Of a DNA stretch of 64,000 bases, positions 25,952 to 34,101 are shown in pieces (positions within the stretch are counted from its first letter, which is position 1; every line of letters starts with the position of its first letter). Origin of the DNA: Chryseobacterium sp. CH21 (lineage in GTDB: Bacteria > Bacteroidota > Bacteroidia > Flavobacteriales > Weeksellaceae); contig NZ_QICI01000041.1 of the NCBI RefSeq assembly GCF_004119445.1, positions 1-64,000 of the forward strand, given 5' to 3'. The notes below the pieces were generated by a model. That model had not been told where the DNA came from. It ran no database searches and was given only the letters and a program-made list of their open reading frames with translations. Made by a program: the position numbers and the translations under genes.

Positions 25952-27706
25952 TTATTCTGATTTTGCAACGGCTGTTCTTTCAGAAACACCATTCGCATTG
26001 AAAGCTTCAATCTGGAAGTAGTAAGCATCTGTTCTGTCTGCTCCCGTAAAGAAATATTCATTCTTTCCGTAGACCATAATGCTTCCATATAATTTATCAG
26101 GAGTCTTACCGAAATAGATTACATATCCATCCGCATCAGGGTTCTGCTGCCATTTCATCCAGATACTTCTTCTTTCACCATATTTTTTCGGGTCAGCTCT
26201 TAAAGGTACAAAACCTTCCACTTTAGAGGGCTGTTTTCCTGCTCCTTTCCCAAACACTCTGAAACCACTTAAAGCAAATTTGCCTGTTGGCATTTTCAGG
26301 TTTTCCATTTTCAGGAAACGGGCTTTTGCAGGTTGTTCAAGCTCAACATAGTCATGAGGAACGTCTTTTGTATTTTTGCTTTTATCAACAATCACATTCC
26401 ATTTCTTCCCATCATTGGAACCATAGATTTTATACTGATGCATTTTCCCTAAGGTTTTCCCCATAAACTCCGCATCCTGATCTGCATAATTGATCTGAAT
26501 GGCATTGATCGTAGAAACTTCTCCAAGATCTGTCTGGAACCATTCTCCGGAATTCCCTGTTTTGGCACTCCAATACGTTTTGATGTCTTCATCTACAGCA
26601 TTATTGGGCTGATACCCTCCTAAAGTAGACGAAACCTGAACCGGTTTATTATAATTCAAGAGCATCCATCCGGCAAAAAGACCTTTAGTAAAATCTTTAC
26701 CTTGTGCATACTGCGGAAGATAAGTTGGATAATCCCCATACGCCGTATTACAGTACATGACATCATCTTTATCAAAACCGGCAGGCCAGATTCCCAGTCT
26801 TCTTTCAAAATTATTTTTAGTAGAAATAAAGATGGTGGAAATGTGCCACCAGTTTTTATAATTGTCTTCAAAAGTAGCTCCGTGACCTGCTCCTCTGGCA
26901 AAACCTCCCGGTTTGTAAGAGAATGGATTATGCTGTTGATATTCGAAGCCTTCCAAAGGACTTTTGCTCACGTATACTCCATCAGAATATCCACTGAATT
27001 CAGTTGCCGGAGCACCATACTGCATATAATATTTTCCGTTGTGTTTCGTCATCCATGCTCCTTCCACAAAAGGCTGAAGAAAAACATTATCATTGTATTC
27101 ACCAAAACGTTCCCATCCGTGATCTTCGGGTTTTAATTTAATAATAGGCTTTACGAAACCTTCAGACTGAAGGTTTTTCACTTTCACTTCTGTTCCAAGC
27201 AATGGCCATTCGTTACTCGAACCCCAGTACAGATACAGCTTATTTTTATCTTCGTCATAATGGAATGCCGGATCCCACGCTCCCACTTTCAAAGTATCCA
27301 CTGCAATTTTCCAGTCATCTTTGGTAGGATTTGTACTTTTCCAGATCGGGAAATCCTGTTCCCAGGTAGAACCATACACATAAAGAGTATCTTTCATAGC
27401 CCATACCGCAGGAGCATTAAGATCATGGGTATATTTATTATCTCTTAAAAATTTACGTTTGACAAATTTCCAGTCCAGCATATCATCACTGTACCAGTAT
27501 CCTTCCTGATTGGTAGAAAAAAGAAACAGTTTATTCTTAAAATTAACAATCACCGGGTCTGCCGTAGCACGGTGTTTCCCTTGCTTTGAAAAAACTTCGA
27601 AAGGAGTATAACCATAATCAATATTAATGGGATTACAGAAGGTTTTCTGCTGAGCCCCTACAATCATTCCAAGAAAAATTGCTAATGACAGAAAGTATTG
27701 TCTCAT
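25952..27706 (-). CDS. Glycoside hydrolase family 43-type protein with F5/8C domain
   Basis: A 584-residue secreted protein with a signal peptide ending near VGAQQ. The first 330 residues form a five-bladed-propeller glycosidase of the GH43 clan; an early HRATADPVIV segment supplies the usual general base Asp, and a WDPAFHYDED segment the second acidic site. About residues 350-480 form a discoidin (F5/8 type C) carbohydrate-binding domain (WFQTDLGEVSTINAIQI, YKIYGSNDGKKWN), and the last 100 residues resemble a fibronectin type III domain. It likely trims arabinose- or xylose-type polysaccharides outside the cell. It has its own promoter at 27729-27762. Confidence 0.87.
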   Translation of the reverse strand: MRQYFLSLAIFLGMIVGAQQKTFCNPINIDYGYTPFEVFSKQGKHRATADPVIVNFKNKLFLFSTNQEGYWYSDDMLDWKFVKRKFLRDNKYTHDLNAPAVWAMKDTLYVYGSTWEQDFPIWKSTNPTKDDWKIAVDTLKVGAWDPAFHYDEDKNKLYLYWGSSNEWPLLGTEVKVKNLQSEGFVKPIIKLKPEDHGWERFGEYNDNVFLQPFVEGAWMTKHNGKYYMQYGAPATEFSGYSDGVYVSKSPLEGFEYQQHNPFSYKPGGFARGAGHGATFEDNYKNWWHISTIFISTKNNFERRLGIWPAGFDKDDVMYCNTAYGDYPTYLPQYAQGKDFTKGLFAGWMLLNYNKPVQVSSTLGGYQPNNAVDEDIKTYWSAKTGNSGEWFQTDLGEVSTINAIQINYADQDAEFMGKTLGKMHQYKIYGSNDGKKWNVIVDKSKNTKDVPHDYVELEQPAKARFLKMENLKMPTGKFALSGFRVFGKGAGKQPSKVEGFVPLRADPKKYGERRSIWMKWQQNPDADGYVIYFGKTPDKLYGSIMVYGKNEYFFTGADRTDAYYFQIEAFNANGVSERTAVAKSE

Positions 27707-27728
27707 TATTAGATTTTAAAGATTAGGG

Positions 27729-27762
27729 CAAAGTTAACTAACTTTTTTTGGTTTTCTCCAAA
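27729..27762 (-). promoter_or_regulatory. Candidate promoter of the GH43-type gene
   Basis: On the minus strand TTTG (27762-27759) is followed after 22 nt by TAACTTTG (27736-27729), which overlaps the stop codon of the upstream membrane protein gene. The GH43 start is 22 nt downstream. This suggests the glycosidase is expressed apart from the polyamine run. Confidence 0.5.
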
Positions 27763-28759
27763 TAAAGCCATCAAGCAGATAATGAGTAAGCTGCGGAACC
27801 ACCAATAACGGAACAAGGAATTGAAATATTTTTTCAGAAACAATCACATTTAGGGAAAAATGTTCATTCCATACCAGAGTTTCCCATAAAAATTCTTCCA
27901 AAAAAGCAAATCCTAAAAGAACTCCAACAAATAAAAATATTCCTGAAAGAGATTTAAAAATCTGCATTCTTTTCAACTGACTATTTTCCTTTTGCTGTAT
28001 TTCCCGGATATAAATCAATGCGATATAAGGAATTCCGTGAGAAACTACATTCAGAAAAGTAAACAAAAGGTCATTATTGAAGTAGACAATCCCAAAATAC
28101 CAGGAAAGAAAAGTTCCGGTGATCAATATTATTTTCGGGATATTAATATTTTTTGTTTTAAAAGCTTCGAAAACCGTTTTAATGATCCAAATGAGTAGAA
28201 TTGTAAAGTATGCAATCGTAATCAGAGGAAGATAGTTCGGAAGATTTTGAAGCCAGTCAAACTCATTGTTGACAAACCATGTAAAGGCCCGAGGGGTTTT
28301 AAACCAGTACAACATCGGAAAAATAGTGGCAGAATAAACAGCGACCTCATCTATTTTCTTGCTCCAGTTATTGGGTTCAAAACGGGCATAGATCCTCATA
28401 AAACCGTACTGCTGGCGTATAAAATGAAAAACGGCAATCAATGCCAGTACCGACCAGAATGTCAGGTTCCCGAATTGAAACAGGATAATTCCCAATATCC
28501 AGCTTACCGCAGGAATCCCGAGATAAAGCAATTTATTTTTCTGTATCTCTCCCTTTACGAAATACGTTTTGAACAAAGTAGAATATACATGTGCCACATC
28601 CACAAAAACAATCAGGAAAAGCCATGTGTAAAAGGAATAATGATTTTCCAGCCCCTGAATCTGTTTCTGAAAAAGAAAAATAACAAGCAATACAAGGAAA
28701 GGTGGTGATAAAATAAACCACCAGTCTGTTTTTGCATTATGTATCCACGGCTGTTTCAT
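27734..28759 (-). CDS. Polytopic membrane protein with conserved-looking His positions
   Basis: A 341-residue protein with about nine membrane helices and no recognised domain. Several His residues lie in or next to helices within small motifs: DVAHVYSTLFKTYF, VFHFIRQQYGFMRIYARFEP, VVSHGIPYIALIYIRE and LTHYLLDGFIWRKP. Such a pattern could bind a metal or carry a membrane-enzyme active site, as in Brp/Blh-like oxygenases, but I cannot show homology. It starts 9 nt after the FAD oxidoreductase gene, so it most likely belongs to the polyamine-type operon. Confidence 0.7.
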   Translation of the reverse strand: MKQPWIHNAKTDWWFILSPPFLVLLVIFLFQKQIQGLENHYSFYTWLFLIVFVDVAHVYSTLFKTYFVKGEIQKNKLLYLGIPAVSWILGIILFQFGNLTFWSVLALIAVFHFIRQQYGFMRIYARFEPNNWSKKIDEVAVYSATIFPMLYWFKTPRAFTWFVNNEFDWLQNLPNYLPLITIAYFTILLIWIIKTVFEAFKTKNINIPKIILITGTFLSWYFGIVYFNNDLLFTFLNVVSHGIPYIALIYIREIQQKENSQLKRMQIFKSLSGIFLFVGVLLGFAFLEEFLWETLVWNEHFSLNVIVSEKIFQFLVPLLVVPQLTHYLLDGFIWRKPKKVS

Positions 28760-28768
28760 TGTATTGTT

Positions 28769-30358
28769 TTATATCATTTGTTCTGCAGTCCGGATTCCCT
28801 GATAAAAGGCTTCTTCAAAAATAGATATTCCTGAAAGATCAGAATGGGCAAAGAAAATTTTTCCATCTACAGATTCTTTTGCTATTTTGGTTTCTTCGCC
28901 AAAAATCTGATTGGGAACGGGAGCAATCATGGCATGTCCTATTTTATGAAACTGCATTTCGAGAATAAAATCTTCTATCAGAGGATGTGCTTTCTTCAAA
29001 TCATTTAAAACTAAATCTTTCAGTTCAGCCTCTTTCATAGCGTAGAGCTTTTTTCTTGCCTTTTTGCAATCTGCTGTTGAAAAACTTTTATAGTGGGTAA
29101 TCACTTTCTCACCAATAATCTGGTTCAGATTCTGATGTTGATCAAAGATATAGCCTAATCCTGAAGAACCGTAGATCACATTATCCCATGCCAGTTCTTC
29201 ATCTCCTCCAAATTCATTCTTTAGCGTAATGGTTGTTAAAAGCCAGGGCACATAATGAAATGATGATGCTCTTTTTTGATTAAAAATCCTTTCATTCACA
29301 AACTGTGGTGATGCAAACAGGACTTTATCAGCAATGATCTTTTTCGTTTTCTTTTGAGCATTATCAAAACTCAATACCTCAATTTTATCATTGATTTTTA
29401 CATCAAAAACAAGATTTTCAGGCATATGTTTTCCCTCCGTGTATTTTGAAAAATGTTTTGCAAGCCTCGCATTTCCTTCCGGCCAGGTGAATACCTGATC
29501 TTTGTATTTCGTGCTCCAGTTGTTTTTTCTTCCTGCAAAATAATGAATTCCCGCCCATGCTGAAACGTAATCTATTCCTAATCCGAAATCATCTCTACAT
29601 GAATAATCCAACAGCCAGAGAAGTTCTTCGGAGTGATAATTATTTTCTTTGAGCCAGTCTTTGAATACAATTTTTTCAAGCTTTACAACCTCATCTTCTC
29701 TGCTTGAATCATGTACCGGAATGGCAAACCAGTATTTCCCCTGCGAATCTTTCTTTATCCGAAGCTCATCCATCAACTTAAAAAAGCGGTTAAGCTCTTG
29801 CTGGGTTGTTGCTGAAATACCTCTTTGAGGAACAATGTCATTCTGCCAGAAATTTTTATAAAATAGTCTTTCCTGTTGTGGAAAGGTCATTTGGTATTCA
29901 TCAAGAATGGGTTCTCCGTTATCTTCTGTTCCTAAACATATTTTGCACTCTTTCAGGAAGTCTATAATTTCTACGTTTTCCTTATTGGGTAAGGGTAAAT
30001 AATGTGCTCCTAACGGAAACTTTGAAAATGAATTTTGCCCATTGGAAGAATTTCCTCCCAAATGGTTTTCCATTTCAAGGAGAAGATAATCCTGTTCATT
30101 ATTTTGGTTAAAAAATCGGCAAGCAGAAAGTCCGGATATTCCTCCACCTACGATAAGATATTTTGTGTGGATAACTTCTGAAAATTGTGGAAAATCTTTT
30201 GCCCATAACTTATGTCCGAGAACATGATTAGTTCCCGTAATCTTAAGCAGCAATGATTTTACTTTCTTTTCGCAGTACTGCAAAAAGGGAAGCATCAGGC
30301 TACCTAAAAATATAGTTTTAAGAAAATCCTTTCTACTGTACTTTCCCCCACTCTTCAT
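28769..30358 (-). CDS. Exported FAD-dependent oxidoreductase (amine oxidase-like)
   Basis: A 529-residue flavoprotein. The dinucleotide-binding motif TKYLIVGGGISGLSACRFF lies near residues 67-85, followed by LLLEMENHLGGNSSNG, the pattern of the flavin-containing amine oxidase/phytoene desaturase superfamily. The N-terminus reads YSRKDFLKTIFLGSLMLPFLQYC, close to a Tat signal (SRRxFLK with one Arg replaced by Lys) followed by a possible lipobox Cys, so a folded lipid-anchored periplasmic enzyme is likely. The start overlaps the aminopropyltransferase gene by 26 nt. In this context a polyamine or amine substrate is a reasonable guess, not proven. Confidence 0.82.
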   Translation of the reverse strand: MKSGGKYSRKDFLKTIFLGSLMLPFLQYCEKKVKSLLLKITGTNHVLGHKLWAKDFPQFSEVIHTKYLIVGGGISGLSACRFFNQNNEQDYLLLEMENHLGGNSSNGQNSFSKFPLGAHYLPLPNKENVEIIDFLKECKICLGTEDNGEPILDEYQMTFPQQERLFYKNFWQNDIVPQRGISATTQQELNRFFKLMDELRIKKDSQGKYWFAIPVHDSSREDEVVKLEKIVFKDWLKENNYHSEELLWLLDYSCRDDFGLGIDYVSAWAGIHYFAGRKNNWSTKYKDQVFTWPEGNARLAKHFSKYTEGKHMPENLVFDVKINDKIEVLSFDNAQKKTKKIIADKVLFASPQFVNERIFNQKRASSFHYVPWLLTTITLKNEFGGDEELAWDNVIYGSSGLGYIFDQHQNLNQIIGEKVITHYKSFSTADCKKARKKLYAMKEAELKDLVLNDLKKAHPLIEDFILEMQFHKIGHAMIAPVPNQIFGEETKIAKESVDGKIFFAHSDLSGISIFEEAFYQGIRTAEQMI

Positions 30359-31847
30359 CGAAATAACGGACTAATATCTGATTATCCAGACGGTTAACTT
30401 CTACATCTTTCACTTTCATATCTTTGTTAAAATATGCCATTTGTGAAAAGTTATAATCATAGTATTTTAAGCCGGGAAGCTTTCTGTATACTCTATTATT
30501 GATCGGTTCAAATGAAGCCATCGAAAATCCCCACTCCCCAAAAGACGGAACATAGGTATGATAGGCTGCTGTGAAAGGAAAAATCTGATTGATTGTTTTT
30601 TCGATACACCAGAAAGATTTCGGAGCAAAATACGGAGAGGTGGTCTGAACCACAATTTTCGTATCAAGCGTTGTCAGCTTCTCCAGTTCTTTATAAAACT
30701 GCAGGGAATATAGTTTTCCTAAGCTGTAATTGGATGGATCCGGAAAATCGATGATAATGACATCAAACTTCTTTTTGCTGTCTTTTACCCAAATGTAGGC
30801 GTCTTTATTGATAATTTCTATTTTCGGATTGGAAAAAGAATTTTGGTTTAACCTGCGCATGGTTTCGTTGGTCTTGAAAAACTGAGTCATTTCACCATCA
30901 AGATCCACAAGGGTTACTTTTTTAACGTCTTTATATTTTAATACTTCTCTGGCTGCAAAACCATCACCACCTCCCAAAATCAGTACATTATCAATGTTTT
31001 TTGCCATAGACATTGCAGGATGTACTAACGCTTCATGATAGCGGTATTCATCAGTGGATGAAAACTGTAAGTTGTTATTTAAATATAAACGGAATTCGTG
31101 AGTATTTCTCGTTAAAACGATTCTTTGATAGGGTGAACTTTTGGTATACACTACATTTTCACCATAAAGTTTCTCTTCAGAATAAGACAGAATTGTATCT
31201 GAGAAAAAGAAAAGTCCCAGCAAGAATGTAAATGCTGCAATAGATTTTACTTTTAAGGATAAGGGTTTTGATAATTCCTTGGTAAGGTAATAACATAGAA
31301 ATATCGCAATAGAGATATTAATTAACCCAAAGAACAAAGGTGTTTTTACAATTCCCAGCTTTGGAATTAAAACCAGAGGAAAAAGAATCGATGCCAATAA
31401 AGCTCCAATATAATCGAATGCAAAGACGTTTGAAACTAAATCTTTAAACTGTACTCTGTCTTTCAGAATGTTCATCAAAAGAGGGATTTCCACTCCAACC
31501 AAGCAGCCTGTGAAAAAGACAAAAAGGTATAGAACGCTTTCAAAGTGTGCCAGAGTATTAAACAGAATAAACAGCACCACAGAGCTGATTCCGCCTACGA
31601 TTCCCACAAGGATTTCGATCTCAATGAATTTATCAATAAGATTTCCTTTGATGAATTTTGCAAGGTAGGAACCTACTCCCATTGAAAAAAGGTATACCCC
31701 AATAATGAAAGAAAACTGCTTTACAGAGTCTCCTAAAAGATAGCTCGCCAGGGCTCCGGCCACCAGCTCATAAATCAATCCACATGTAGCAATGACGAAT
31801 ACTGAAAACAATAAAAGCAGCTCAAGAGGAATCCTCTTCTTATCCAT
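30333..31847 (-). CDS. Membrane-anchored polyamine aminopropyltransferase (spermidine synthase-like)
   Basis: A 504-residue protein with about seven N-terminal membrane helices (residues 1-215) and a C-terminal spermidine synthase-type domain. The decarboxylated-AdoMet binding motif LILGGGDGFAAREVLKY is followed by VTLVDLDGEM and the catalytic-site DFPDPSN, and ETDEYRYHEAL-like sequence (here STDEYRYHEALVHPAM) precedes it. This fused architecture is known from SpeE relatives whose substrate may lie at the membrane. It overlaps the DUF350 gene by 8 nt and the FAD gene by 26 nt, so the operon is tight. SpeD encoded upstream would supply its aminopropyl donor. Confidence 0.88.
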   Translation of the reverse strand: MDKKRIPLELLLLFSVFVIATCGLIYELVAGALASYLLGDSVKQFSFIIGVYLFSMGVGSYLAKFIKGNLIDKFIEIEILVGIVGGISSVVLFILFNTLAHFESVLYLFVFFTGCLVGVEIPLLMNILKDRVQFKDLVSNVFAFDYIGALLASILFPLVLIPKLGIVKTPLFFGLINISIAIFLCYYLTKELSKPLSLKVKSIAAFTFLLGLFFFSDTILSYSEEKLYGENVVYTKSSPYQRIVLTRNTHEFRLYLNNNLQFSSTDEYRYHEALVHPAMSMAKNIDNVLILGGGDGFAAREVLKYKDVKKVTLVDLDGEMTQFFKTNETMRRLNQNSFSNPKIEIINKDAYIWVKDSKKKFDVIIIDFPDPSNYSLGKLYSLQFYKELEKLTTLDTKIVVQTTSPYFAPKSFWCIEKTINQIFPFTAAYHTYVPSFGEWGFSMASFEPINNRVYRKLPGLKYYDYNFSQMAYFNKDMKVKDVEVNRLDNQILVRYFDEEWGKVQ

Positions 31848-32055
31848 GAATTGCCGCGCTTATAATCATTGAAATTCCGATGATAAATGCTCCGAAGACA
31901 ATAGCCAGTGCTATATTTTTGTTCTGAGCGATCTCATGCCATGTTTTTTCCGGAGTAAGTTTTTCTATAACGAAATAGCATACAAGCAGAATTGCGATTC
32001 CCAGAAATGAATAAAGAACCGAGTTGAGTATTGGTAATAAATTGATGTTGTCCAT
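31840..32055 (-). CDS. DUF350 family small membrane protein
   Basis: A 71-residue protein with two membrane helices separated by a short polar loop (LTPEKTWHEIAQNKNIALAIVFG), which is the DUF350 (YjfL-type) repeat in single form. DUF350 genes recur next to DUF4178, SpeD and aminopropyltransferase or glutathionylspermidine synthase-like genes in other phyla, often with PspA. No PspA gene is present here. The role is unknown, but the genomic association points to the envelope. Confidence 0.85.
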   Translation of the reverse strand: MDNINLLPILNSVLYSFLGIAILLVCYFVIEKLTPEKTWHEIAQNKNIALAIVFGAFIIGISMIISAAIHG

Positions 32056-32068
32056 AGTTTTTATATTT

Positions 32069-32263
32069 TTATTTGTGATAGTATCTGTAGAATCCTACTC
32101 TGGAATGGCTTCTGGTAGTTCCATCGCGGTATGTTTCCGTTTTGGCACAGTCGCAGACCTGATTTCCCCGGTAGGTAAGGTATACAAACCAGGTCATGAA
32201 AAATCCTCCGATCAGGCAGAGCATCCAGTTTTGTCTTATGTAATGTAAAATAGTGTTCATCAT
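32069..32263 (-). CDS. Small membrane protein between DUF4178 and DUF350
   Basis: A 64-residue protein beginning MMNTILHYIRQNWM with one clear membrane helix (LCLIGGFFMTWFVYLTY) and a short basic tail holding CDCAKTETYRDGTTRSH. Its ATG overlaps the TGA of the DUF4178 gene (ATGATGA at 32263-32257), the classic sign of coupled translation, so I choose this start over an upstream ATG at 32299. It resembles no family I know. Confidence 0.65.
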   Translation of the reverse strand: MMNTILHYIRQNWMLCLIGGFFMTWFVYLTYRGNQVCDCAKTETYRDGTTRSHSRVGFYRYYHK

Positions 32264-33717
32264 GATGTGGCATAAGGGGTGTTTGAGCTGTTCTTCCATT
32301 TACTCACATTAAAGAAATGTCTTCCTATCAATAAAGCAATAAAGAGTACAATCATTATGAATAAAATGAATCCGAAGTTCCAGAATGAAACGGGAAGCCA
32401 GGTTGCCTTGAGCTGTACATAAGTATTGCTTGAAATAGGATCTGTAGTGAGTTTAGGTGCTTCAGCATTGATCAGAGAATCTATTTTTGAAGTTCCGAAC
32501 GACGCTTTTACCAGTTTACCCAATTCTGTTGTATCTTTTTCTAAAGTTTTTCCGTCTGTAAAGGTTGTAGTTTGGGCCTTAAACAAGTCTGTAATTTCAA
32601 TAGTTCCTGATTTATCCCGGGATATCATCACCTTCGAATCCGGAGACTGAAGGTTGGAAAATGTTGGTAAAGCCCCTTCCTTCTCTGCAGAAATAAGAAA
32701 GTGATATTGTCCGGAGCTTACTCCGCAAAGATTAAATTCTTCGGACTGACTTCCTTCTGACCAGCTTTCTCCATCTTCGTAACCATGATACTGTTCGATA
32801 TCTTTGGAGGTATAGATAATTTCATTGGTTTTTTCATTCACAAGACTCAGCTGGATATTTGCCCAGGAATTATCAACACCTGAAAATGCATTTACCTTTA
32901 ATGGTGCTGAACCTCCTGAAAGGGTAAAACTTTTGCTCACCATTTCCTTGTCCTGTACATCTGCAAAGTTGATGGTCTCCGCAAAAACAGTTTCGTTGGT
33001 TCTTGAAGTATAAACATACAACTGAAGCAGACATATCATTAATGCAGCCACACAAAAGATGTTGACCATCTGTTTGATATCAAAATAATAAGGCTGAACG
33101 ATCCCCACTCCCGTGTAATAAGGCATGTGAGCTATTTTAAAAGCTCTTTTTACATCATGTTTTGAAATGTGAACTCCATAAAAATATTCGCTTTTCTTGC
33201 TGGTCTTCTCCTGAGAGATCATACGGGTTCCATTGACATATTCTTTGTAAGTGGCAACACTGAAATCAAGGTGCTCATCAAAAAATCCGGCTGCAGCGTC
33301 AATGCTGCATGGAGTGTTTTCGTACCAGCGATAAGTTCGTCCGAGATAGGTTGGTAATTTCGAATTTTTACTTTTAAAATCGTCAGGGTGCATTGAGGTT
33401 ATAAAGACCCAATGGCCATCACTTTCACTCAGGAAAGCATCATTTCCTTTACTGTCTTTTAAAGAGTATTCACGCCAGAAAATGCCTGTTCCGTATTTCT
33501 TGACAATAATAGAAACAACGGTATATTCTACACCTTCAATTTTTCCTTTCTGTCCGACGTCCAATACAACGTTTTCGGTCGGTACTTTCAAATGTTTGGT
33601 CTTCTTATTTCCGGCTGCATCAATGAGATGAGAGCAGGTGTTACAAACATATTCCTCGATAGGAAAAGTGAGGTCTAATTTATTTTCTGATTCGCATGCT
33701 GGGCAGACGTAATGCAT
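32260..33717 (-). CDS. DUF4178 domain protein with zinc ribbon and two membrane anchors
   Basis: A 485-residue protein. It starts with a zinc ribbon (YVCPAC...YVCNTCSH, residues 3-30) and continues with a DUF4178 domain of beta-rich sequence (GQKGKIEGVEYTVVSIIV, WREYSLKD, GHWVFI). A membrane helix lies near residue 220 (MVNIFCVAALMICLLQLYVY), followed by a predicted extracytoplasmic domain of about 200 residues, and a second helix near the C-terminus. DUF4178 is a recurrent partner of SpeD, DUF350 and membrane spermidine synthases; no activity is known. It starts 3 nt after speD. Confidence 0.85.
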   Translation of the reverse strand: MHYVCPACESENKLDLTFPIEEYVCNTCSHLIDAAGNKKTKHLKVPTENVVLDVGQKGKIEGVEYTVVSIIVKKYGTGIFWREYSLKDSKGNDAFLSESDGHWVFITSMHPDDFKSKNSKLPTYLGRTYRWYENTPCSIDAAAGFFDEHLDFSVATYKEYVNGTRMISQEKTSKKSEYFYGVHISKHDVKRAFKIAHMPYYTGVGIVQPYYFDIKQMVNIFCVAALMICLLQLYVYTSRTNETVFAETINFADVQDKEMVSKSFTLSGGSAPLKVNAFSGVDNSWANIQLSLVNEKTNEIIYTSKDIEQYHGYEDGESWSEGSQSEEFNLCGVSSGQYHFLISAEKEGALPTFSNLQSPDSKVMISRDKSGTIEITDLFKAQTTTFTDGKTLEKDTTELGKLVKASFGTSKIDSLINAEAPKLTTDPISSNTYVQLKATWLPVSFWNFGFILFIMIVLFIALLIGRHFFNVSKWKNSSNTPYATS

Positions 33718-33720
33718 TTT

Positions 33721-34080
33721 TTATCTGTAAATTTTGTGTTTCTGAATGGTATTAGCTTTAAAATACTGAACCACTTCATCTGCAATCTGCTCTACTTTTG
33801 TGGTATTGTCCTGTGTATAATTACAAAGAAAAACATCAAAAGTAAGCTGTTTGAATTCCGGCCACGTGTGGATACAAAGGTGAGACTCTTTCAGGATTAC
33901 TGCTGATGTAAAACTATCATTTTCAAAAATATGATTGGTAACTCCTACAATTTCTACATCTTTGGTTTTCAGAATTTCTTCTGTAAACGTCAGAAAACCT
34001 TTGCTGTCTAATAACAAATCTTCTGACTCTGTTTCCAAAGTCAGAAGAATATGTAAACCTTTACTTGATAATGGGTTCAA
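33721..34080 (-). CDS. speD: S-adenosylmethionine decarboxylase, prokaryotic SpeD/SpeH type
   Basis: A 119-residue AdoMet decarboxylase proenzyme. The self-cleavage site and catalytic residues are visible in ESHLCIHTWPE: Ser66 would become the pyruvoyl group, His71 and Cys86 (VFLC) correspond to the processing and catalytic residues of the Thermotoga enzyme. The product, decarboxylated AdoMet, is the aminopropyl donor for the synthase encoded downstream. The first codon is TTG at 34080-34078, directly after an in-frame stop; removing one T there would give ATG, so an inserted base is possible. It lies 21 nt after ctlX and 3 nt before the DUF4178 gene. Confidence 0.92.
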   Translation of the reverse strand: MNPLSSKGLHILLTLETESEDLLLDSKGFLTFTEEILKTKDVEIVGVTNHIFENDSFTSAVILKESHLCIHTWPEFKQLTFDVFLCNYTQDNTTKVEQIADEVVQYFKANTIQKHKIYR

Positions 34081-34101
34081 TTAATTTTTTTGGTAAATAT
34101 A

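Noticed and set aside
28247..28708. 153-codon plus-strand frame
   Set aside because: It lies wholly inside the membrane protein gene of the opposite strand and looks like an antisense shadow.
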